A DNA stretch of 64,000 bases from Rhodococcus rhodnii (GCA_000720375.1 JOAA01000018.1:186001-250000); one strand, 5' to 3'; shown: positions 19,204 through 29,763, counted from the first letter of the stretch. Numbers and translations are program-made. Notes: generated by a model not told the origin, from the sequence alone.

Positions 19204-19225
19204 AGATCTTCTCACGAGAAGATCT
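19204..19225. promoter_or_regulatory. Perfect 10-bp inverted repeat between the divergent lacI-type and lysR-type genes
   Basis: Arms AGATCTTCTC (19204-19213) and GAGAAGATCT (19216-19225) are perfectly complementary with a 2-base centre. The repeat lies 8 bases before the LysR ATG and about 45 bases upstream of the LacI GTG, so a protein bound here would block both. The symmetric, LacI-like geometry suggests autoregulation. Confidence 0.65.
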
Positions 19226-19233
19226 GAAGCATT

Positions 19234-20088
19234 ATGGAGCTCGGACAGGGACATTTGAAGACCATCATCGCCGTGGCGGAGTGCGGCAGCATCGGCCGGG
19301 CGGCGATCCGGCTGGGTCAGAGCCAGGCGGGCGTGAGTGGCAACGTCCGGCGGATCGAGAAGTACTTCGGTGGGGAATTGTTCCATCGATCGGCCGAGGG
19401 CGTACGCACCACGCCGTTGGGTGATTGGGTGCTGGTCAAGGCGCGGACGTTGGCGGCGGACATGGACCAGTTGGTGTCGTCGGCCCGCAGCGTCGCGGGC
19501 GGTGTGGATCGGCTGCGGATCGCCGGGCAGCCGTGCCCGACGATGCTCGCGTTGATCCCGCTGCTGCCCAGGGACGTCGAAGTGCGCGTGGATCACTCGG
19601 CCGACTGGCTGTTGCAGCAACTGACCGCGGGGTCACTGGACGTGTGCGTCTCCGTTGAGCCTGTCGGGTTTTCAGTGCCGGATGACGTACACAGACGAGT
19701 GATCACCGATGAGCCGTGCGTGATCGGACTGTCACGAGTGCATCCGTTGGCCGATCGACGCAGCATCGGGCTGTCCGAGCTTGCCGACCACGACTGGGTG
19801 GACACTCCGTTCGGCGACAGCGGTCTGCGGCTGGCCTGTCAGCACGCGGGATTCGAGCCACGGATCCGGTACTGGATCGCCGATCCCAGCGCGGCTCGCC
19901 TTGTCGTGCGGTCCGGGCGCGCGGTCGGTTTGTTCACCCGCTGCGCACCGGACGGTTTGGTTCTTCGTCCGCTGCAAGGGAATCCGGTAAGACGACGGAC
20001 CGTGCTGTACTGGCGGGAACCGGCTTCGGCGTTGATTCGTCGGTTAACCAACGTTACAGTGAACAACCGCACAGAAAGCCCTTTCTAG
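19234..20088 (+). CDS. LysR family transcriptional regulator, likely activator of the tyrosinase operon
   Basis: A 284-residue protein with an N-terminal winged HTH (LKTIIAVAECGSIGRAAIRLGQSQ, residues about 8-30) and a C-terminal LysR substrate-binding fold. The substrate domain is recognisable by PCVIGLSRVHPLADRRSIGLSEL. It is followed on the same strand by melC1-melC2 after a 100-base gap containing a T-N11-A palindrome, the usual LysR site. LysR regulators more often sit divergent from their targets, so this codirectional arrangement is less common. The inducer is unknown. Confidence 0.9.
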   Translation: MELGQGHLKTIIAVAECGSIGRAAIRLGQSQAGVSGNVRRIEKYFGGELFHRSAEGVRTTPLGDWVLVKARTLAADMDQLVSSARSVAGGVDRLRIAGQPCPTMLALIPLLPRDVEVRVDHSADWLLQQLTAGSLDVCVSVEPVGFSVPDDVHRRVITDEPCVIGLSRVHPLADRRSIGLSELADHDWVDTPFGDSGLRLACQHAGFEPRIRYWIADPSAARLVVRSGRAVGLFTRCAPDGLVLRPLQGNPVRRRTVLYWREPASALIRRLTNVTVNNRTESPF

Positions 20089-20105
20089 CCTCCTATCTGG
20101 CCGTC

Positions 20106-20130
20106 TGGTCATCGCTTTCTCCTATGACCA
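20106..20130. promoter_or_regulatory. LysR-type T-N11-A operator upstream of melC1
   Basis: Arms TGGTCAT (20106-20112) and ATGACCA (20124-20130) are perfectly inverted with an 11-base spacer, so the inner bases form the classic T-N11-A LysR box. It lies about 60 bases before the melC1 start and 18 after the lysR stop. Confidence 0.65.
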
Positions 20131-20189
20131 AAGGTTTTCCGCTACTTGGCGGCGGTTTCTCCCGTGGCACAGCCGATAGTTTCGATGTC

Positions 20190-20489
20190 ATGTTGAGCAG
20201 ACGGAAACTGCTGATGACCGGGGCCGCCGCAGTGGCATGCGGGGCGGTCATCGGCTGGAACGCCCTCGCCGCACAAACCGACTTCGACGAGATCTACGCG
20301 GGCCGTCGAATCCACGGCAAGGGCGAACTCATCTTTGTCGACGGCGACGTCGTGCACGTGATGCGCAACGCCGACGGCTCGTACAGCACATCGATCAACC
20401 ACTACGAGTCGTTCACGTCGCTGCGTGACGCGGCCCGGCGCGCCGTCGACACCCTCGGCGATCTGCGCCCGGTCACGCACGCGCACTGA
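20190..20489 (+). CDS. melC1: Tyrosinase cofactor / copper chaperone (MelC1 family)
   Basis: A 99-residue protein with a twin-arginine-like leader (SRRKLLMTGAAAVACGAVIG) and a short mature domain ending in HAH. MelC1 proteins bind apo-tyrosinase, insert copper and carry the enzyme out through the Tat pathway. Identification rests on the leader, the small size, the IHGKGELIFVDGDVVHVMRN core with conserved His and Tyr residues, and the position 15 bases before the tyrosinase gene. ATG 20190 puts the Arg pair near the N-terminus; an in-frame ATG at 20124 would give an unusually long leader. Confidence 0.85.
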   Translation: MLSRRKLLMTGAAAVACGAVIGWNALAAQTDFDEIYAGRRIHGKGELIFVDGDVVHVMRNADGSYSTSINHYESFTSLRDAARRAVDTLGDLRPVTHAH

Positions 20490-20504
20490 GAAGGGGGATC
20501 ATCC

Positions 20505-21320
20505 ATGGGCATTCGCAAGAACCAGCAAGACCTGACGGCGACCGAGAAGACCAATCTGGTCAGCGCGTTGCTGGCGATCAAAGACTCCGGCGTCTACGAC
20601 ACCTTTGTCCGCCAACACATCGACCGGTTGAACGGCGACAGCGACAACGGCACCAGGATCGGCCACCGGTCGCCGTCTTTCCTGCCGTGGCACCGGAAAT
20701 TCCTGCTGGAGTTCGAACGTGCGCTGCAGGCCTTCGATTCGTCGGTGAACCTGCCGTACTGGGACTGGGCCACGGCAGGCGCCGGATCATCCTTGTGGGC
20801 AACGGACTTCATGGGCCCCGACGGGAGTCCGGCACAGAACGGCCGGGTGACCAGTGGTCCGTTCGCGGGATCCGACTGGCCGCTGACCGTACGCAGCGAC
20901 TCAGCCGGATTCCTGCGCCGAAACTTTGGCGCGGGCGGTGTTTCACTGCCGACGGCTCGGGATGTCCGGACTGTGCTGGGCATCCGGACGTACGACACCG
21001 CGCCGTGGAACAGCACGTCCAACGGGAGCTTCCGCAACAGCCTTGAGGGGTTCCGCGGACCGAACCTGCACAACCGGGTCCACGTATGGGTAAACGGCAC
21101 GATGGCGGGCGCGGGATCGCCGAATGATCCCGTGTTTTGGCTCCACCATTGCCATGTCGACAAGTTGTGGTCCGACTGGCAGCTCCGCAACGGTAGAAAT
21201 ACCTACATACCGGTCTCCGGGACAGCCAACGTCGTGGATATTGACGAGGTGATGCAGCCGTGGGGTGATGTCGCACCACGCGACATGCTGGACCATTCCT
21301 CGCAATACTCGTATGAATAA
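20505..21320 (+). CDS. melC2: Tyrosinase (type 3 copper monooxygenase)
   Basis: A 271-residue enzyme that hydroxylates monophenols and oxidises o-diphenols, leading to melanin. Copper A ligands are His39, His54 and His63 (in GHRSPSFLPWHRKFLLEFE); copper B ligands are His189, His193 and His215 (NLHNRVHVW and FWLHHCHVDKLW). Spacing is the same as in Streptomyces tyrosinases. There is no signal peptide, as expected for export in complex with MelC1. ATG 20505 follows a GAAGGGGGATCATCC ribosome site. Confidence 0.95.
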   Translation: MGIRKNQQDLTATEKTNLVSALLAIKDSGVYDTFVRQHIDRLNGDSDNGTRIGHRSPSFLPWHRKFLLEFERALQAFDSSVNLPYWDWATAGAGSSLWATDFMGPDGSPAQNGRVTSGPFAGSDWPLTVRSDSAGFLRRNFGAGGVSLPTARDVRTVLGIRTYDTAPWNSTSNGSFRNSLEGFRGPNLHNRVHVWVNGTMAGAGSPNDPVFWLHHCHVDKLWSDWQLRNGRNTYIPVSGTANVVDIDEVMQPWGDVAPRDMLDHSSQYSYE

Positions 21321-21483
21321 GTCGGCTCACCTGACCCCGATCTAACCCGGGACATCCTCCCGACTACTCCGAAAGTGCCACGATTCCGGCATTCAGGTTA
21401 CAAAAAGGTAGCCCTGCGTAGCACCTGTGCGCGACTGCGCGATGCGCTTCTTGAACCGACCCAGCAATTCAGGGAGCGGATCA

Positions 21484-23391
21484 ATGGCGCGAGAACAGCG
21501 GCACCCGCAAATGGATGGCGGCATCAACCGGCTTCGACGACGAGCAGTACTAGCGATCTTCGCCATGCTGGTACTCACCGCATGGGGAGTCCTCAATCTG
21601 CAGAGTACGCTTGGGCTCGACAACATCTCCCTACCGGCGGGATTCGTCCACGCCACGCTGCGCGTGCTGGCAATTGCCAGTGGTGCGGGAATCGCCGTGT
21701 ACTTGGTACGCAAGAGAGACCGTCCCGACCTGAGCGACTTGTACATCGGATCACCGGAACTGCGGACTGAGCGAGACGCCGGGCTGGAGATATTCAAGGC
21801 GGAAAGTTACTGCCTTCGGGTATACGACGGTGACGTTTCACGGCTGTTCACCGCGATGTTAACCGACCTACCGAGCTACTTGTTCCGAATAAATGATGAC
21901 ATCAAACTATCGCACGGTCAGCTTGAGTCGACCACAACCCTACATCTGAGAATGCGGCCACCGGTTGAAACCACACCGATCAATTGCCAGGCCACGAGAA
22001 CGATTCTCGTCCCGGTGATCATGGCGCGCAAAGGGCTCCTGTTCGACAATCTCCAAGTAACGGACGCGTCCGGCCGTGTCCTTCCGACTCTGTCGCAGTG
22101 GGAGGCCAGAGGCGTGACTGCACTAGCAGTGCGAGCGCTCTTTGGATTCGTCAATGAGGATTCGGCAAGGCGCGGGATAACGCTGCCGTGGCGTAGGCGA
22201 GCACTTGAGCAGGCCGAAGCCAACCTGAAAGCCGCCTACGTAGAAATCATGACGGATGCGATCTGCCTCGTCGGAGCACCGGACAAGTTGGCCAAGGCAT
22301 CCGCCACACGCCACCTGAGCGAGCGCCGCGACAAGGCACTCAAGCGACTAGCCGATTTGCGATCCGTCATGGCACCGGAGTTCTACGAGCGCCTGGAGGC
22401 AGTGTGCTTGTCGCTCGCGGACAACTACCTGATCATCGCGGAAGTGCCTAAACCCAGTGGCACCAACCTGATCGTCAAATACACCGCCAGAACTGAGACC
22501 GAACGATCACTTCCCCGAGGGAAGGAACGACTCCGTGCACGCCTCGGTCTCGACCCGCACATGGTCGACGTTGCAATGCCACGGATATTGCAAGCCGATT
22601 CATACCACTGCCAGATCACCGCACCGCCAGGCTTACACGTCTTCAGCCATCATCTCGAAGCACTCGGTGGCAACAAACCACTCCGGCAGACGGATTTCCA
22701 GATCGGTGGGGTGCAGCAGTACGTACGCCTCTATCACGAGGAGAGCAGAACAATCGCGCACCTTTATGTCCGCAGACATGGTTCGGCCTTCGCCGTCAGC
22801 GATGTCCGCGGATCCGAGCGGATCGGGTCAGGCGTCAAATCCGTTCTCTCGCTGCGTGAAACACCGCCGGGTATGCTGGGTTCCGCCGCGACCCTGGCAA
22901 CTGTGGTCGCCACAGTCATGCTGTTTCTGACCATCACACGGCTCGGCCTGACCGATCAACGATCAACCGGATCAAGTCTACCCGCACTCCTTTTTACAGT
23001 CCCTGCATTCATTTCTGCCGCATTGGGAAGAGGCGTGGATGGCAGCCGGATGACACGGTCATCATTGATCACGTATTTCGGATTGTTTGCAGTATTCATC
23101 ACGTCCATCGGAGCGACACTGCTCTATGCATACGACGCGACGACCAACCTGGCCACCGAGGTGTCCATCGCGCTCTGGCCAGGAAGCGCGCCTTGGCAGA
23201 CCGACTGGATCTGGCTGGGGTTGTCCATCGTCACCTGGGGTGTCGCCATTTTCTTGATCAGGGAACGGCGTGACCAAACGCGGTACTACCTCGACAACTT
23301 GCAACGAGCGGGTGATCGACATACCGCCCCGAACGAGGACTTGACAACGGCTGACGAGACGACCACTCTTGCGGAAAGGAAGAAATCATGA
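21484..23391 (+). CDS. Uncharacterised multispanning membrane protein with a large soluble domain
   Basis: I do not recognise this 635-residue protein. Two membrane spans near the N-terminus (about 25-45 and 55-75) precede a soluble domain of roughly 370 residues rich in charged helices, then four spans in the last 190 residues and a polar tail. The predicted topology puts the soluble domain in the cytoplasm (RKRDR follows span 2). ATG 21484 has GGGAG 7 bases upstream. Codon use is clearly less GC-rich than the neighbours, which suggests transfer. Its stop overlaps the start of the 89-residue partner by four bases. Confidence 0.7.
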   Translation: MAREQRHPQMDGGINRLRRRAVLAIFAMLVLTAWGVLNLQSTLGLDNISLPAGFVHATLRVLAIASGAGIAVYLVRKRDRPDLSDLYIGSPELRTERDAGLEIFKAESYCLRVYDGDVSRLFTAMLTDLPSYLFRINDDIKLSHGQLESTTTLHLRMRPPVETTPINCQATRTILVPVIMARKGLLFDNLQVTDASGRVLPTLSQWEARGVTALAVRALFGFVNEDSARRGITLPWRRRALEQAEANLKAAYVEIMTDAICLVGAPDKLAKASATRHLSERRDKALKRLADLRSVMAPEFYERLEAVCLSLADNYLIIAEVPKPSGTNLIVKYTARTETERSLPRGKERLRARLGLDPHMVDVAMPRILQADSYHCQITAPPGLHVFSHHLEALGGNKPLRQTDFQIGGVQQYVRLYHEESRTIAHLYVRRHGSAFAVSDVRGSERIGSGVKSVLSLRETPPGMLGSAATLATVVATVMLFLTITRLGLTDQRSTGSSLPALLFTVPAFISAALGRGVDGSRMTRSSLITYFGLFAVFITSIGATLLYAYDATTNLATEVSIALWPGSAPWQTDWIWLGLSIVTWGVAIFLIRERRDQTRYYLDNLQRAGDRHTAPNEDLTTADETTTLAERKKS

Positions 23392-23657
23392 CTGTGGCGG
23401 ACATTATGCGACCTTTTTTCCGAAGGAAAAAGGATGACGAATCGACTGCGACCGACTGGCGGGACGGCAGGCAGGTTTTCCGCCGCCCGGAGGCGACCGA
23501 GCTGAGCTTCTCGCGGTTAAACTTCCTGCGATCCGCTGATGACCACACGAAGCTCCGCAAGTCGGTCGCCCGGATCTACCGAGACCGGGCGGACATGGAC
23601 GAGAAGGACGTCGAAAAGGAGTATCGCGACATCCAGCGCAAGCTCGGCGAGATCTGA
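23388..23657 (+). CDS. Small charged partner of the membrane protein, unknown function
   Basis: An 89-residue hydrophilic protein that starts within the stop of the preceding gene (ATGA). The first half is basic and Arg-rich (FFRRKKDD, WRDGRQVFRRPE); the C-terminal third (ADMDEKDVEKEYRDIQRKLGEI) should form an amphipathic helix or short coiled coil. There is no signal or membrane span. Tight coupling implies that it acts with the membrane protein. I know no family for it. Confidence 0.65.
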   Translation: MTVADIMRPFFRRKKDDESTATDWRDGRQVFRRPEATELSFSRLNFLRSADDHTKLRKSVARIYRDRADMDEKDVEKEYRDIQRKLGEI

Positions 23658-23725
23658 CGAGTTCGTCGACAAACTTGGCGACATCCCACACAGAATCGGT
23701 CAAGTCACAACGCTGCGCAATGGCT

Positions 23726-23752
23726 CGTACACAGGGTGTTTTCCCTTGTACG
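23726..23752 (+). terminator. Hairpin after the two-gene membrane unit
   Basis: Arms CGTACACAGGG and CCCTTGTACG pair with one bulge around a TGTTTT loop, about 70 bases after the stop of the 89-residue gene. There is no clear T-run after it. Confidence 0.45.
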
Positions 23753-23807
23753 CCAATAGGTTGACGTAGTCGTGACGCGGTAACACGATCGTGGATAACA
23801 TCGATTT

Positions 23808-25965
<2,158 letters not shown>

Positions 25966-26182
25966 TCATCAGCGGACGACCGGCGGCAACGCTGAGCTCC
26001 GCGGCGGGGAGCCGGTCTTTCGTCAGGCCCCGTCGCGGCAGCGAAGCAGGAGGGATCGAGCCACGGCTCCACAGTAGCGAGCCGACCCCCTGATCCGTAA
26101 ACCAGGCGTCCCACATGCTGGGCGGAGTGGGTTACTCCGTTCAGCGGGGTTTCCGGCTGCTCGCCGAGGTCAACCCCAAGAT

Positions 26183-26482
26183 ATGACTACTCGCAGATGG
26201 CATGTCACGAGCGGGCGGGGAACGGCGGCTCGGGTTGTGTTCGGGGTCACGGCGATCTTCGCACTGATCGAAGCCGTGTACATCCTGCTGATCGTCTTGG
26301 ATGCGAACACCACCAACGGCTTCTACACGTTCATCCAGTCGCTCGCCGAACCGCTGGCGCTGTTCTTCCCTGGCCTGTTCGCGACGGGTAACTACAACCT
26401 GGACGTGATACTGAACTACGGCCTCGCGGGCGTGTTCTGGCTGGTCATCGGGTCGATCCTGGCGCGAATCATTGGCCGGTAA
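26183..26482 (+). CDS. Small two-span membrane protein, paralogue A
   Basis: A 99-residue protein with spans at about 18-40 and 73-95. The second half (GFYTFIQSLAEPLALFFPGLF and LNYGLAGVFWLVIGSILARI) is closely similar in order and spacing to the protein encoded 53 bases downstream, showing a tandem duplication. The pattern vaguely recalls YggT-type proteins. No function can be assigned. Confidence 0.7.
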   Translation: MTTRRWHVTSGRGTAARVVFGVTAIFALIEAVYILLIVLDANTTNGFYTFIQSLAEPLALFFPGLFATGNYNLDVILNYGLAGVFWLVIGSILARIIGR

Positions 26483-26535
26483 CGGTTTGTTACTGGAAAG
26501 TAGCCAAAGCTGCTGGGCCGTGCCAGACTCCTGAC

Positions 26536-26871
26536 ATGGCCCAGCACGCCGAATCCGGGCGCTCGTCCAAGAGCGCGGGTGCCACGCGTGCGCAGGTCGT
26601 TGGCATCGTGGCCAATGTGGTCCGATGGGTCGGCCTGCTCTGCACGTTGGTCCTGGTCATCCACATCCTGCTGACCGTCGGCAGCGCCAATCCGAACAAC
26701 GGGATCACGAGTTTCTTCGCCTCATGGGCAGATCCGCTCGCGCTCGGGTTCCGCGACCTGTTCACGCCGAGCGACCCCAAGGCGTTCGTGCTGGTCAACT
26801 ACGGCATCGCGGCCTTGTTCTGGCTGATCGCCTCGAGTGTCCTCGCCAAGATCATTCGGCGCTTCGCCTAG
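26536..26871 (+). CDS. Small two-span membrane protein, paralogue B
   Basis: A 111-residue protein, duplicate of the preceding gene: NPNNGITSFFASWADPLALG and VNYGIAALFWLIASSVLAKI line up with its neighbour, while the N-terminal tail is longer and more polar. The 3' end overlaps the end of the convergent tetR-type gene by 20 bases. Function unknown; conserved NNG and (A/E)(D/E)PLAL positions may mark a structural turn between the spans. Confidence 0.7.
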   Translation: MAQHAESGRSSKSAGATRAQVVGIVANVVRWVGLLCTLVLVIHILLTVGSANPNNGITSFFASWADPLALGFRDLFTPSDPKAFVLVNYGIAALFWLIASSVLAKIIRRFA

Positions 26872-27424
26872 GCACGTAGCCGTACAGGAACGCGTGCACG
26901 ATCTGCTTGTAGTCCTTGCTTTCGGTCACCATCACGCTCAGCAGATGAGCGGCGAACCTGGTGTCGGGCATGTCCAGTTTGCCCTGGTCACGCAGTTTTT
27001 CGAACCTCGACGCCAACGCGCCCTGCACCCGCCACGGCCCGGCTTCCCGCCAGGCTTCGTAGATCTCCCTGGGGAAGTGCTCCCGCTCGGCGGCCATCCG
27101 GCTGCTCAGCGCGAAGTGGTCGGCGAGTTGTGGCGACGGCCGGTTCCAGTCCTCCGCGAGGTTCACCAGCGCGCTTTCCAGGTCGGTGACATCGGTGAGG
27201 TTGCGGTCGATGAGGGCTTCGTGCGCCTCGGCCACCTGGCGTGAACTGGTCAGCAGCACCTCGGCGAACAGCTTTTCCTTGCTGTCGAAGTGGTTGTAGA
27301 TCGTCCTGGTCGACACGCCGGCCTCGGCGGCGATCATGTCGATGCTCGCGACCAGGTAGCCGACACGGCCGAAGACCGCCATGGCCGCGCGCATGATCGC
27401 TTCCCGCTTGTCCGCCCGGCCCAT
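26852..27424 (-). CDS. TetR family transcriptional regulator
   Basis: A 190-residue protein with the N-terminal TetR HTH (AEAGVSTRTIYNHFDSKEKLFAEVL, residues about 27-51) and a helical ligand domain that includes a TetR_C-like region. ATG 27424 has GAGGAG just upstream. It is divergent from the FMN reductase gene across 64 bases that contain an inverted repeat, so it probably represses that gene and itself. A xenobiotic or redox ligand is a guess from context. Confidence 0.9.
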   Translation of the reverse strand: MGRADKREAIMRAAMAVFGRVGYLVASIDMIAAEAGVSTRTIYNHFDSKEKLFAEVLLTSSRQVAEAHEALIDRNLTDVTDLESALVNLAEDWNRPSPQLADHFALSSRMAAEREHFPREIYEAWREAGPWRVQGALASRFEKLRDQGKLDMPDTRFAAHLLSVMVTESKDYKQIVHAFLYGYVPRRSAE

Positions 27425-27440
27425 GGTTCTCCTCACAAGT

Positions 27441-27478
27441 TACAACGACCGTTTTACAAATTTGCCATGCACGTTGTA
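27441..27478. promoter_or_regulatory. Inverted repeat between tetR-type and FMN reductase genes
   Basis: TACAACG (27441-27447) and CGTTGTA (27472-27478) are inverted arms flanking 24 A/T-rich bases in the shared promoter region. The spacing is wide for a single TetR site, so two half-operators are possible. Confidence 0.4.
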
Positions 27479-27488
27479 CTTTACCCGC

Positions 27489-28079
27489 ATGGCTCAGATG
27501 AAACTCGCCGTGATCGTGGGCAGCGTGCGGGAAGGCCGCCGCGGCCCGCTGATCACCGACTGGTTCGTGGACTACGCCGGACAGCACGGTCAGTTCGAGA
27601 TCTCCGTGATCGACCTCGCCGAGCTGGAACTACCTCTGGTGATGCCGCCGGAACCACCCGCCATGGCCGAACCGGCACGGCCATCGGCTTTGGCCGCGGC
27701 CACCGAGGTTCTGGCGCAGGCGGACGCGTTCGTGATCGTCACGCCGGAGTACAACCACAGCTTTCCGGCTTCTCTCAAGGCTTTCGTCGACTGGCACTGG
27801 AGCCAGTGGCGCGCGAAACCGGTCGGCTTCGTGTCGTACGGCTCGATCGGCGGCGGCCTGCGCGCGGTCGAACAGCTCAGGTCGGTCTTCGCCGAGCTGC
27901 ATGCGACGACCGTGCGGGACCAGGTCAGCTTTCACCGCTACTGGATGGAATTCGACGCCGACGGCAAGCCGGTCGACGCCGAGACGCACAACGAGAACGC
28001 CAAGCTGATGCTCGACCAACTGACGTGGTGGGGCACCGCGCTGCGCAACGCTCGAACCGCTGTGCCGTACGCGGTTTAG
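27489..28079 (+). CDS. NADPH-dependent FMN reductase family protein
   Basis: A 196-residue flavodoxin-like protein. The phosphate-binding loop of FMN is IVGSVREGRRG near the N-terminus, and the family motif VTPEYNHSFPASLKAFVDW lies mid-protein, with YGSIGGGLRAVEQLR after it. Such enzymes transfer electrons from NAD(P)H to FMN, quinones or chromate. ATG 27489 is chosen for the start of the core fold. Divergent from a TetR regulator, which suggests inducible detoxification. The stop overlaps the end of the convergent RpiB-like gene. Confidence 0.9.
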   Translation: MAQMKLAVIVGSVREGRRGPLITDWFVDYAGQHGQFEISVIDLAELELPLVMPPEPPAMAEPARPSALAAATEVLAQADAFVIVTPEYNHSFPASLKAFVDWHWSQWRAKPVGFVSYGSIGGGLRAVEQLRSVFAELHATTVRDQVSFHRYWMEFDADGKPVDAETHNENAKLMLDQLTWWGTALRNARTAVPYAV

Positions 28080-28480
28080 AGCTGGGCGATGTTGGCGGCC
28101 TCGTCCGGATCCGGTTCGCTGACACCAAGAAACGCCTTCGTCACCTCGACCGCCACGTCCGGCGCGAGCCGCTTCAGGCTCATCGCAAGGACATTCGCGT
28201 CATTCCACTTGCGAGCGCCTTCGGCGATCCACGCCTCCCAGGCCAGCGCGGCCCGCACGCCGGGGACCTTGTTCGCGGCGATCGCGGTGCCCGTGCCGGT
28301 CCAGCACATCACGATCCCGAAGTCCGCGTTCCCGTCGACCACGGCTTGGCCCACCGCCGCGCCAAGCTGTGGCCAGGACTCGCCCTGCGCCGGGCGAACC
28401 ACCTCGTGCTCGGCCGCCAGGTAGTCCAGGACAGCCTTCGTGGTGTCGTTCTCGTCGTCTGCGGCGAACGCGATTCGCAT
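28076..28480 (-). CDS. RpiB/LacA/LacB family sugar-phosphate isomerase-like protein
   Basis: A 134-residue protein. The RpiB active-site loop appears as FGIVMCWTGTGTAIAANKVPG (catalytic Cys59), followed by VRAALAW and KWNDANVLAMSLKRL, where the family has the conserved HNDAN segment; here Trp replaces the His. The N-terminal motif is AADDENDTTK rather than the usual SDHAG, so the substrate-binding His is missing. This points to a divergent isomerase whose substrate is probably not ribose 5-phosphate. Confidence 0.8.
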   Translation of the reverse strand: MRIAFAADDENDTTKAVLDYLAAEHEVVRPAQGESWPQLGAAVGQAVVDGNADFGIVMCWTGTGTAIAANKVPGVRAALAWEAWIAEGARKWNDANVLAMSLKRLAPDVAVEVTKAFLGVSEPDPDEAANIAQL

Positions 28481-28584
28481 GCCCCAACCGTACCCGGTTC
28501 CCAGTATTCAACTTTTGTGCACGTTATGAAATACGACCGTTCGGTGAATTGCCGGGCCGTTGGCTGCTGCGCGAAGTTCGACTC

Positions 28585-29625
28585 ATGCGTATCGCAACCC
28601 TGCTCGCACTCGCCCTCACAGGCACGCTTGTCGCCGCGCCGACCGCGACGGCGAAAACGAACAGCGTTTCGGAGATAACCGATTCCTTGGCGCGCACTAT
28701 TTCGGTCGAACTGACCGATAAAGACGCGCGGCACGCGCTGACCAAAATGGCGCCGCTCGACGCCGTCGACCCCAGCTCGCTGGACGTCCACGGTCGTCTG
28801 ACCAGGCCTCTTGCCACGGCCAACGCGGACCTGCTTACCGCAAAGGGTCTGCCGGCCGGTTCGGCACGACTGGCCCGAATCCGTCTCGCCCATGATTCCA
28901 TGGTTTCCCAGTTGCGCAGTGGCGCTGCGCCAATGATGGCCGCGGCCCCGAATGATGACGGCGCCACGGAATTCACCGGATATTTGCCCGGCGGCAAGGC
29001 CTTGACGCTGTCGACAGCGACAATCCCGTCCCGTCCAGTGGTGTTCGTTGAAGTGGACGTGACAACGGCCGTACAACTCGGCACAGAAGTCATCAAACGA
29101 CACACCGGCACACCGGTCGCAGCCCGCGCCGCAGGCGGCTACTGGGCCACGCAGATCACCAGCATCCGGTTCGGCGACGTGCAGGAGCCGTGGTTCAAGG
29201 GTGACGCGGAGATCTTCGCGATCACCGGCGGCTTCGACATGAACGGCGATGTCCGCGCGGACACGTTGACGCTGCCGTACCTCGACGACGAGAACAAGAC
29301 GTACTACCCGAATCAGCTTGTCCTGCACTGGAACCGCTACAAGTACAGCGCGGCGGACATCGTGTTCATGGAGGACGACGGCGACACGAACTACCTGAAC
29401 CTGGCCAAGGCCTTGGTCGCGGCGCTGGCGTACATCCTCGACGGCGGCGCCTATGTGCCGCTGGTGAACGCGATCCTCGACGCCCTGCCCACCAGCTGGT
29501 GGACCGACGACCCCGATTTCGTGGACGCCTGTTACACGATCACCCGCGACACCACCGCGACGATGAACTGCGCCGGCGGCAACGGAACCCTTGGCGTGCG
29601 ACCGTTCTGGGTCAACGAGCTGTGA
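28585..29625 (+). CDS. Secreted protein resembling DUF3103
   Basis: A 346-residue protein with a classic signal peptide (LLALALTGTLVAAPTATA). The mature part is mostly unassigned; the region YWATQITSIRFGDVQEPWFKGDAEIFAITGGF with later DTLTLPYLDDENKTYYP resembles the DUF3103 family, and the C-terminus has a Cys pair (VDACYTIT, MNCAGG). Extracellular, possibly calcium-binding through the acidic DMNGDVRAD segment. Function unknown; the family name is from memory and should be checked. Confidence 0.6.
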   Translation: MRIATLLALALTGTLVAAPTATAKTNSVSEITDSLARTISVELTDKDARHALTKMAPLDAVDPSSLDVHGRLTRPLATANADLLTAKGLPAGSARLARIRLAHDSMVSQLRSGAAPMMAAAPNDDGATEFTGYLPGGKALTLSTATIPSRPVVFVEVDVTTAVQLGTEVIKRHTGTPVAARAAGGYWATQITSIRFGDVQEPWFKGDAEIFAITGGFDMNGDVRADTLTLPYLDDENKTYYPNQLVLHWNRYKYSAADIVFMEDDGDTNYLNLAKALVAALAYILDGGAYVPLVNAILDALPTSWWTDDPDFVDACYTITRDTTATMNCAGGNGTLGVRPFWVNEL

Positions 29626-29726
29626 AGCGTGCAGGCCAGGCCGGGTGACGACCGCTCGGATAGTGTGCGCTTCTCAGCCCGGCGCAGGCCCATCGCCGCA
29701 CGTCGAGGCACTTGCGACCACCCGTT

Positions 29727-29756
29727 TTGGCTGGTCCAGACCCCATCCGGTAACCT
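29727..29756 (+). promoter_or_regulatory. Housekeeping promoter of tRNA-Ser(GGA)
   Basis: TTGGCT (29727-29732) and TAACCT (29751-29756) match sigma-70-type -35 and -10 boxes with an 18-base spacer, ending 7 bases before the tRNA. Confidence 0.65.
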
Positions 29757-29763
29757 CTCCGGC

